Assembly: GCF_030848805.1 (NCBI RefSeq)
Contig: NC_092359.1
Location: 17,573,579-17,637,578 of the forward strand
DNA: 64,000 nucleotides
Direction: 5' to 3'
Origin: Temnothorax longispinosus
Taxonomy: Eukaryota; Arthropoda; Insecta; Hymenoptera; Formicidae
Shown here: positions 39,600 through 47,690 of the stretch, one piece after another
Position numbering within the stretch: position 1 is the stretch's first letter
How the letters are laid out: each line of letters opens with the position of its first letter
The notes under the pieces: generated by a model
The model's database searches: none
What the model was told of the DNA's origin: nothing
Seen by the model: the letters and a program-made list of their open reading frames with translations, nothing else
Made by a program: the position numbers and the translations under genes

Positions 39600-41982
39600 C
39601 TCGCATCCGGTGTCGTACGCGTATGCCTCGTAATTAGACCGACGGCGGACGTCGCGAGTGCCAGCGGTGCAGTGACTCCCAAACGACGCGTGCACGCGAC
39701 GAGTCCGTCGCGTCGCGTCGCGCCATTTGGCTGGCCCCCCGCTCGCGGGCGAGGAGAGGAGAAACGACGAAATGAAAGGGAAAAAAAGGAGAAGAGGAAA
39801 AAAAAGAGCAGGGGCGCCGACGAGGAAAAGGGAGCGAGAAGAAGAACGCTCCGGCTCGCGGGCGCGAGTGTGCGCGCGCTCGCGCGCGCAAGCACATGTG
39901 CGTGAATGCACGCGGAGTATTTTTTTGCGGCCGCGCTATAGCGGAGAGCAATCGTCGTGCTTCGTGCTTGAGTTGGCCGCTCGGTCGGTCGCCTTCGGTC
40001 ACGAGGGATATACGACGAGCGAGGAGCGACCGAGCCGCCGTGGTAGTTGAATGTTCAGCGGGGTGCCGGGACGAGTGCGAGGGGAACGCGGGGAGCCGCG
40101 GGACCGGTGGGTCGGGGAGGCGAGGAGAGAACTTGACGAAGCGGCGGCGGCGGCGGCGCGGCGGTTGCCGCCGCGACGGGCTTGGTGGGGAACCCTCCGT
40201 GTGTAGTGTGTGTACGTAGCGCGAACGTCGCGGTGAGGGGTGAATCGAGGCGTGGAGGGACGGGTCTGCGGAGGGTGGGTGTGGTGGGGGGGAGCGAGAG
40301 TCTCGCTGCCGCAGTAGAGTAGGAGCCTTCGGCGCGATCTGATCTTGGGATACCGCGTCCCGCGAATTCTCCTCTCGAGCGCGCGCGCGCGCGTTTTCGC
40401 GAGTCAAATCGTCGCGCAATTTGCAATATACTGGACGTTCGCGGGTGTGCGGGCGTGCGTGCGTGCGTACGGGTTGGCTGTGTATGTGTGTATGTGCGCT
40501 TTTGCACGGGATTACCCTAACGGGATAAGCCGTTACTTCCTCTTTGTCTCCGTTTTGTCACCGGCTCCGCGCGCGAATTGTGCGTGCCCCCTCTCCCCCC
40601 CCCCGTGCTTCTGTGGTTGTACGCGGTGCACAGTGGTACATCCATCGCTCGACGAGATAAGGCTCTCCCCGGTTTAAACCGGTCGCCGATCGTCTCTCGC
40701 AGCGAGGAGTCGCGTAATCGGAAGCGAAATTGACGGATCCGCGAAGAACGCAAGAGAGGATATCGCGTAGCAGAGGGAACGAGAAAGAGAGGATGCGGTC
40801 GCGATCATCGGCCGCCCCATCTCCCGATCGACGATAGCGCGTCGACGCGGGAGGGGGAGGGCTATCGCGTTTGGGCGATTCCGGGAAACGGCGCGTCTGA
40901 CACCCGCGCCAACTCCGGCCGAAGGAACGACGTTGTCTCGTTGGCGAACGCCATTGTTCGCGCACGGCGGAGGTCACACGACGAACACGTCGAGGTGCTC
41001 GACGAGAATTCGTTCGACTAAGGATATAATATATTATAGGCCTTCTTTTGTGCGTGTGGGCAATACCGGTCGCCGATTCGTTCTCCGGCGAGCGTTGCAC
41101 TTGCCGTTGGGGAAAAGCTTGTGCGTGACCTGGGACCAAAGGGAGGTGGAGCAAAAGACAAGAGAAAAAAAGAAAGAGATAGGAAAACGGGTGCAAAGAG
41201 AGAGAGCGAGACGTAATAAAGAGACGTAAAGAGAAATCCGATTGTGTGTCGCGAAAGAAGGGACGAAAGACGAAAGGGAAAAACCAGCAGAAAACGGCTA
41301 GATCAAACCATTGTCCGTCGGTCGATCAACGACTGCGGCCGTTTCGTGGGCGCTCGGCAATCTCCGTGAGCGATCGCCGCCGCGTTATAAGCGCTCTCCT
41401 ACACAGTATACACACGGGTCTCGTATCTCTCTCTCTCCGTGCCCCTGGGATTGTCCCCTCCACCCGCGGCGCAGCGTAAACGCGGGGGGGGCGAAAACTC
41501 GTCGCCGCGTGACGCGCGACGGAGCGCTCGCGGTCAGTGGTGTGTTCCTCGTTTCGCGAAAGTGAGATTTTCCGATTAAATCGCCGTCACGTCCGTCCGG
41601 CCGGTGTGTGTGTGTGTGGTATCCCTCCCGTGAAAGTGTTCCGACACGCTCCGGCTCGTCGCGCCCGGCGAACAAAGGATCGCTAATACGCGCGCGAAAA
41701 GTATAGTCGTCATCGGCGGCGGAGAGGCGGAAGGATTTGATCGCGGGACCAGAGGATCTCGCGACGTCCCGGGGCTGCGCCGTGGGAGATGAGCGGCCGC
41801 GTCGCGATCCCGATCGCGCCTTCTGCGATGTGGGGACCGTGCGCGACGGCGGCGACGACGAAAAGGGCAGCGACCGCGACGAGGACGGTGACGACTAGGA
41901 CGGTGGGTGAGGACGACGCGCGGACGACGACGACGACTGCGACGTGGAACGTATTCGCGGCGGTAACGGCAACAGCATCAGT
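39600..41982 (+). promoter_or_regulatory. CpG-island promoter and 5'UTR region of the 42-kb gene
   Basis: A block of about 2.4 kb, strongly GC- and CpG-rich, with CG-alternating runs (for example 40379-40393), GA-rich purine stretches (39.75-39.85, 40.77-40.79, 41.15-41.23 kb) and a perfect palindrome CCGGTTTAAACCGG at 40669-40682, which contains AACCGG half-sites. It runs directly into the homopolymer-rich exon. That layout, a CpG-dense block followed by a first coding exon ending at a strong donor, fits a promoter plus long 5'UTR. The start site cannot be fixed by eye, and a 5'UTR intron is possible. Long open frames on both strands here (up to 261 codons on the minus strand) have Arg/Pro/Ser-rich low-complexity content and I treat them as composition artefacts. 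Confidence 0.6.
41035..41048. promoter_or_regulatory. TATA-like A/T palindrome inside the CpG-rich block
   Basis: A perfect 14-base A/T-only palindrome, TATAATATATTATA, stands alone in otherwise GC-rich DNA about 940 bases upstream of the candidate start codon. Being symmetrical it could act as a TATA element in either direction. It is a candidate core-promoter element only, since no initiator could be confirmed at the expected distance. Confidence 0.3.
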
Positions 41983-41998
41983 ATGCCACCGGTGCTAG
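41789..41998 (+). CDS. Upstream ORF (69 codons) overlapping the main start
   Basis: An ATG at 41789 opens a 69-codon frame that stops with TAG at 41996-41998. It is 15 bases past the first ATG of the main exon, in a different frame. Its composition is Thr/Ala/Arg-rich, as expected from GAC/ACG-type trinucleotide-rich DNA, so the peptide itself is unlikely to matter. If the mRNA contains this segment, ribosomes using this ATG would miss the main ATG at 41983 and could reach the second one at 42010 only by leaky scanning or reinitiation. Such overlapping upstream ORFs usually reduce translation. Whether the segment is in the mature mRNA is unknown. Confidence 0.4.
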   Translation: MSGRVAIPIAPSAMWGPCATAATTKRAATATRTVTTRTVGEDDARTTTTTATWNVFAAVTATASVCHRC

Positions 41999-42524
41999 GA
42001 GGCGCGGCAATGGCGGTCCTACCGGTAAGCCCGCAAACGGCGACGCAGGGTAACCCGCATCACCATCACCATCACCACAACCACCACCCACCGCATCACC
42101 ACCACCACGGCAATCATCATCACGGCAGCCACCTCGTACCCCCGGGACAGTCGCCGTTGCTCATCGCGGCTGCCGCGGCCGCAGCCGCAGCCGCCGGCGG
42201 CGGCGGTGGTGGTGGTGGTGGTAGTAGCGGCGGCGGCAGCGCCGCAGCCGCAGCCGCAGCCACGCAAGCACAGCCGCAGCTGCTCTATCAGCCGTATAAT
42301 CTGATGCCGGCGGGCGGCACGCCGACCTCCCAGCCGAGCTTTCAGCATCATCATCATCCTCATCCTCTTCATCATCATCAGCAACAGCAGCAGCAGCAGC
42401 AACAACAGCAACAACAACATCCGCCTCCGCCGCCGCATCATCATCACCATCATCATCAATCCGTCGTGCAGCAGAGCGGCTTTATAGCCGGCGACGTAGG
42501 AAATCCGGCCACGGTGTTAGCCAT
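41983..42524 (+). CDS. First coding exon, His/Ala/Gly/Gln-rich N-terminus of an unidentified protein
   Basis: This reads as 180 codons plus two bases, ending at a GTAAGT donor (phase 2). The frame has an upstream stop at 41908-41910. The ATG at 41983 is the first in frame, with A at -3. A second ATG at 42010 has G at -3 and +4 and is an equally good start. Residues 26-50 are His-rich with Asn, Pro and Gly. Residues 62-71 are ten Ala, 72-85 Gly/Ser, 87-93 seven Ala, 122-132 His/Pro, 133-145 thirteen Gln, 147-151 five Pro and 152-158 seven His. Segments at 97-121 and 159-180 are normal sequence. The homopolymers use mixed synonymous codons (CAC/CAT, CAG/CAA, four Ala codons), which argues for selection at the protein level rather than a raw DNA repeat. 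Such low-complexity N-termini are common in insect transcription factors and RNA-binding regulators, but no folded domain lies in this exon and I cannot name the gene. Confidence 0.7.
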
Positions 42525-42530
42525 GTAAGT
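42525..42530 (+). other. Splice donor of the first coding exon
   Basis: The sequence AT|GTAAGT is a near-ideal 5' splice site. Its TAA doubles as an in-frame stop (42526-42528), so an unspliced transcript would end one Met after residue 180. Splicing is the likelier reading because a 181-residue protein made almost wholly of low-complexity sequence would be unusual. Confidence 0.7.
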
Positions 42531-42883
42531 GTGCGAAATGTCACTTTTGTTCCCGTTCTTCTTTTCTTCGCGAGAGATAGGCTTTATTTATCTTGCCGCG
42601 AGAGAGAGAGGTTCTGCGAGCTCACAGGTGATAACGGAGAAGCGTGGAAGGGAAAGGGCGGCGGATAGATGTGCAGATGCGATCGCTGCAGTCGTCAAGG
42701 TTGACTGGGTTTCCGCGCGCGAAATACGTGGCGAGATTTCCGCAAATGCTCTCTCGCGTGGGAACTCGCGTTTACGATCCCTCGCCGAACGATGCGGAAA
42801 ATCAGGAGAGTCACTGGAATCTTGTTGAAAGGTCACTGAAAATCGAAAAATGGCTGTTGGATATTTCGTTTTACAACACCTAA
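42531..42883 (+). other. Start of the presumed first intron
   Basis: GC-rich at first, fading into the background composition. Several short frames remain open on both strands, but none is recognisable. Confidence 0.5.
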
Positions 42884-43196
42884 TTAACCTTAGGTATTAG
42901 GTATACACCCTCATTTTCGCATACTCATTGTCAGACGTCACACTGAGACACTTGGGACCCCTGCTGCCTGAAAACCGTATTTTGACTTCTTTTTTTCTTC
43001 CGGTTGGAAGTAAACTGAAAAATATGTACATATACATTTATTCAGAACTAATCTAACGTCATAATAAATACCATAATAAGTGCCATAAACACGTGTTGAA
43101 AAATTGTATCGTTCTATCGATGGTAAAGTTTCAAACTTTACTTAATTGTGAGGTCTCGGAGATGTACATCTCCAGAGTGTGTATACCCGGGGTTAA
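42884..43196. mobile_element. piggyBac-type miniature element C (TTAA-flanked)
   Basis: A 305-bp insertion (42888-43192) lies between TTAA copies at 42884-42887 and 43193-43196. The left end reads CCTTAGGTATTAGGTATACA and continues CCCTC. The right end, complemented, reads CCCCGGGTATACACACTC. Removing one copy of a 7-base duplication (TAGGTAT) from the left end aligns the two at 14 of 18 positions. A perfect 16-bp palindrome, GGAGATGTACATCTCC, lies near the right end (43158-43173). It is non-coding. The TTAA site and CC...GG ends fit a non-autonomous piggyBac-type element, older than element A judging by its diverged ends. It lies in the presumed first intron. Confidence 0.75.
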
Positions 43197-43698
43197 AACT
43201 ATAAAATTGTTGAGAATACTTGACGATTCGAATCGTTCAAGTACCCAAGATACTCGAACGTCGAAATCTTTGTCATCGTCACTCTCTCGTGTCGAGGTCA
43301 TCGCTTTAGGCACGAGCCCCCGGCGACCGGCAAAAGTGAGAATAGGAGTCAAGATATTAGCGAATGTTCGTCTATTCGCTTTACAGTCGTATATCTCGTA
43401 ACGTAACGGCTCGCCTCGACACCGAGATGTCGCCCGGGGCGATTCTTCGGGGTCGATCGAATCTTCACGGATCGCCGCGCGGAACTGGGCCGATTGTGGG
43501 AATTGTAGGAGGGTCGCGGTTCGCCGATCTCTCTTTCGATCGTCGATGATTTACGGAGTATAACGGGGTTTCACGGGGATTCGTCGCGCGCGACGGTAGC
43601 GCGAATCGCATCGATTACACCTACGTACGCACACACAAACACACGCTGATGATAGTGATGATGGACGACGAGCACGTCGCGATTATAGCGATCGGTGA

Positions 43699-43730
43699 GC
43701 GCATACGCATAAACGCATAGGCGTATGCGC
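43699..43730. repeat. Small perfect hairpin
   Basis: GCGCATACGC (43699-43708) pairs exactly with GCGTATGCGC (43721-43730) across a 12-base loop. It lies in CpG-rich intronic DNA. The stem is too short for a typical microRNA precursor. Confidence 0.6.
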
Positions 43731-45038
43731 ATATATGCGCGCGGCTGCAGGTGCACGATCGGTGGCGGGGCGCCAATTTGTCACGTCGCGTCGGCGAAAA
43801 TAGAGCGCTCGCGTTCCGCCCGCGGCGCGGCGCCGATTAAGTTCGCGCGAGCCGACGATGGGCGGAATTAGAGCGGCGTAGGATAAACAGCGGTAGATAT
43901 AATCGAGTGACGCGTTGCCGCGGGTATAGCGAGGACAAAAGGAACTTGTCGACCGGTTCGTTTGGTCGGAACCGTCGCGATCAAGTTCCGACGCGTTAAT
44001 GCACTCGACTTCGCGCCGGGGTGAATGACCGTGGTAAGCCTCCGATAGAGAAACGTTTCTACCACGTTCTAATCTTTTCCGGTAACGCGGTATTTATAAA
44101 TTAATAATAGCCCGGTACATCGGCGAAAGTATAAAGTGCGCTCCCTCTCGTTTTCTCGTATATCTCGTTCGAGTTTTGGAGTACCGATAACATAATTTCG
44201 CTCGTTGCCGTAAGCCTTATCTTGAAATAGATGTTTGTACAAGTTTGTTGACTGAAAGAAAACAGACGCTCGAAAAACGCTCGGTTTTCTAAACACGATA
44301 ATGTATTGTTATTTACTTGGCGACTCTTATCATTTGCTTGCTCTAAACCGGGGAACGCGATTGTTCCAGATTTCGAGAGCGAGACGGAGAATAAATGTGG
44401 AAAGAGATGTGGGTGATACCGTCGACGAGATTTTTCGGAGAATCCGACGAATAGAAATTGTAGAAAGCACTCAAGGTCGATTCTCGAATATCGAGAAACC
44501 GCGCTTTGACCTCGTGGTCGATAAAGCTCTCAGACATTTACAACTCGCGGTTATCTACTTTGCTGGAAAATACATCGCGACGCGCGCGATGTGAGATATC
44601 GACAAAATTTAAAGAGTTATTTTCACAATATTTATCTAAAGTGTCTGGCTTATCGCTGCGTTACTATGTTATCGTGCCTTTAAGCGTCTGCTTCAGGTGA
44701 TGCCTTTTTATTATTGCGCTTCGTGAGAATTTTATCTGAGATAACTGCTGTTTACTCAGGCTTTTTATATAAAAGGAATGATAAAAAAAATGCCATTAAT
44801 TTCATTAATGGGCAAATTGAATGCCTTCCTTTCGAGAATATGAAAACGGCTTTGGCAGAAACAAATTGCGCTGGGATGTCATTTTAGACATCGTGTTTTG
44901 AACAAAGTAAACCCATTTGCACTCCGCGTTAGTCGGACACGCGACCGAGGATCAATAAACAGAACGGATTAGTGGACGAGCGATTACTCCACGATCCAAG
45001 TCCAATAATTCAACCGTAAGACGCACATGACGCGAGAA

Positions 45039-45059
45039 AGAGAGAGAGAGAGAGAGAGA
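45039..45059. repeat. AG microsatellite
   Basis: About ten uninterrupted AG units. A CCT trinucleotide run follows about 220 bases downstream (45281-45300). Confidence 0.95.
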
Positions 45060-46537
45060 AGCGAGGTATTTGCAAACAGGTTTTGATTAGCAATGTCGCC
45101 GAAGTCGTTGCGTAATGCCCAGGCGCGACGTCAGCCTCGCCCGTTCGTGATCTATACCATCCGCCGATGTACACGTCATCGCGTGTAATTAAACGGAATT
45201 CATTGCATTCAATGTGACGTGATGCGCAGCGACCGATATTTCGGAGCAAACAACCCGGAACGAAACGGATTTTCTCTCTTCCTCCTCCTCCTCCTCCTCC
45301 TGCTCCACGGGAATCCCCCTGATTCGTACATTCGCTTCGCGGTTGGCATGCGCATGAAATTTGCATTACCGTTTATCGCGAGCGAGTATTCTGCGCGCAC
45401 AGCATTCGCTCGGCGAATTACATTTCTGGGTCTTTCTCTTTCTCTCTTGAGATAAAATGCCGGCAACTTTCTCCGTAATGTATTCTCGCAATTATTTCAT
45501 GGTGTCGAAAAATATTTACTTTGGTGACTTGCAAAATATTGCTAGCTCCTCGACGAGACACAAATATATGAAGAATTCAGGGATAACAAAGTTCGTAACT
45601 TTATAAGATACTCTATGCATCGAATACATCGAGCTATGGAATGGATTAAAAGTGGATTTTTTGTAAATTATGAAGCTATTTATTATATTATTCTGTGCAC
45701 GGCCTACGGTCCAATACGGAGGCTGCAAGGGTCCGCGTGAAAAAAAAAAAATGGGTCAGCGTCAGATAAGCGCGGGGAAATGGCGGTCTCCGACCGGTCG
45801 AGGAGACATTTCAAATATCGTACACCATGCATAAGCAGCAGAACGGTTATGTGGAAAAAGAGAGACTGAGCGGACGGCGATCTTGTGAAATTCGCTGACC
45901 GTACCTGTTCGAGCGTAGCATAACAGAACTCTCGAAGGGTCGCCGATCGGAAGATAGGCAACCGCCGCGGCCGTAATCCCTTTTCCCTCGGCCCGGAACG
46001 AATCTTAGCCGGTAATCGATCGGAACGATACTCGGCGACCCTGAACCGGAACACGGAGAGAAAACGTTTGATGGGCGAGCAGCCGAGTGAAACACAGACT
46101 GACCGGTTCGACCGGGCGCGGTTAATTAGTCACCTTTCGTTTTCGTGCCGGCAACTCTTTCGCTCGGCGTCGTCGGCGGTGGTCTTAATGTTGGCCTGAA
46201 ATCTTATTCCCGCGATCTTATACACACGAGTGAGCATACGACCGGTTGAAAATGCCGAGCTGACAGTGCAACGTGAAAGGGGAGTAACGATTTAAATGAC
46301 CTTACGTAGAGAGAAGAATTCTAGTAATTCTTGTCCAAGTTTCTTTTTGTTCGAGGCCATTTATTCTCGTAAACGCAAAGAGCGGAAATTCGAGACGATT
46401 ACGTAAGATAATTTAGCAGTTTCACTATTTCTGTCTGTGGATTTTATTTTGCTAAAAAGAAAATGAAAAATTTCATTTTATTATTTAAGTTCCAACCTTA
46501 TGTTTCGATTTCAATCTCTCTGTTTGTCACAATACAT

Positions 46538-46902
46538 TTAACCTTCAGTTACCTTATGTTTTCACTACCTGTTGTTACCTCACCAGGGTCTGAGAGACCC
46601 CCTGTCGTCTTCTCCAGCTTGTATCTTTAAGACAAATGCATCAATTTGATGTCTTTTTTTTAATCCATCTTTTAAAGATCTACTGTGTAAGTTAGATTAT
46701 TCCAAATTAAAAAATGTAAATGTTATTAAAAAAAAAAGAAAACTTGTTTTTCTGAAGAAGCGAAAAAAATTTGCTTTTTTTCAAATTGACGTAGTACTGA
46801 TTAAAAAAAGATACAAGGGTTTTATGAACGTTTTAAAAACCCTGCACGTTTTAACAACGTGGACAGGGTCTCTCAGACCCTGCTGAGGTAACTGAGGGTT
46901 AA
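46538..46902. mobile_element. piggyBac-type miniature element D (TTAA-flanked)
   Basis: A 357-bp insertion (46542-46898) lies between TTAA copies at 46538-46541 and 46899-46902. The left end is CCTTCAGTTACCT and the right end, complemented, is CCCTCAGTTACCT (12 of 13 identical). Inside each end is an exact inverted copy of GGGTCTGAGAGACCC (46586-46600 and 46866-46880), itself a hairpin. Further in, CTTGTATCTT (46618-46627) matches the complement of 46808-46817. The middle is AT-rich and non-coding. CCC-type ends and TTAA duplication are classic piggyBac features, so this is a non-autonomous member. It lies in the presumed first intron. Confidence 0.9.
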
Positions 46903-47515
46903 AATTCGATACCTGATCAGACATAAAATCACCAGGTAGTTTCGTTTCTCTTATGAAAAATTCTGACGATTCATTGTGAAAATCGTTTCCTTATTCAGGA
47001 AAATAACATCATTGTTTTGTGAAAAAAGAAACTAGATGCTAAGACGGATAACGCTCCGACATTTCTCAAAGGAGGTAAAGAATTTTCAAAAAATTTGATT
47101 ATATATACCATACGTATTTTTTAGACCGCGTTTGAAATTACAATACTCAGGTAAAAAGAAGCCACAAAAGTTTGCCCTGGAATACTTATAAAGATTCGTT
47201 TCCCTTTGAGTATTAACTGTGATTTTCTTCCTGTAGTTTCGTGAAACATCATGTTAAAAAATTAGAAAAAGGGACTTAATGAAAATAGGCCGAAAAGTAA
47301 AAAAAGGGATGGGACAAGAATGAGGTACATATATTTTGTCTGTATATAAAAAGGATGCTTTCTATTTATAGCCGACAAAAGTCGACACAAACATAATTCT
47401 TTCTTGGCATTCAATAAGTAACGAAGACACCTTGTATCGACTTGTGTCATTAAATGGAAAGTCATTTATAATATATGTATACCTAGACAACCAACAATTT
47501 TGTGCTCAGCAGTGA
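46903..47515. other. AT-rich presumed intronic DNA
   Basis: AT-rich with no gene or repeat that I can recognise, lying between elements D and E. Confidence 0.5.
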
Positions 47516-47690
47516 GCCTATTCTATAACTCAACAACAGTTTCGTTATCGTTATAGGGTAGACCGAGGCGAATCAGCTCGGTCTACCGTCTACCCTATTG
47601 TCGTTGCGCAGCTTTTTTACCATATTATAATAGCTGCGCAACGCAAATATAACGATAACGAAACTGTCGTTAAGAGTTACAGAATAGGCC
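47516..47690. mobile_element. Foldback element E with three inverted-repeat pairs
   Basis: A 175-bp element has inverted ends of about 40 bases at 47516-47554 and 47649-47690. Both begin with GCCTATTCTRTAACTC in their own orientation and end with CAGTTTCGTTATCGTTAT, with a few mismatches and small gaps between. Inside are further perfect pairs: GGTAGACCGAG (47557-47567 with 47577-47587), ATAGGGTAGAC (47553-47563 with 47588-47598, competing with the previous one) and CGTTGCGCAGCT (47602-47613 with 47632-47643). It is non-coding. I could not find a clear target-site duplication, so the superfamily is undetermined. A MITE is the likeliest explanation. Confidence 0.75.

Larger units (their letters stand above)
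43197..46537. other. Presumed intronic DNA
   Basis: GC-rich patches at 43.4-44.0 and 45.9-46.1 kb, otherwise AT-rich. No internal exon could be recognised: no segment combines a pyrimidine-tract acceptor, an open frame with plausible protein composition and a donor. Confidence 0.45.

Noticed and set aside
39634..40419. 261-codon minus-strand open frame, longest in the window
   Set aside because: It lies in the CpG-rich block where several frames on both strands are open at once. The translation is Arg/Pro/Ser-rich low complexity with no domain. Composition explains it.
42025..42030. Alternative splice donor (CCG|GTAAGC) early in the coding exon
   Set aside because: It is a plausible donor, but it would leave in phase 0 while the main donor leaves in phase 2, so both could not join the same downstream exon in frame. 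The long open frame and mixed codons favour the 42525 donor.
42019..42459. Minus-strand open frame opposite the homopolymer exon
   Set aside because: It reads as Met/Val/Arg/Leu/Ala repeats, simply the complement of the His/Gln/Ala codon runs. The + frame has the donor site and non-repetitive segments.
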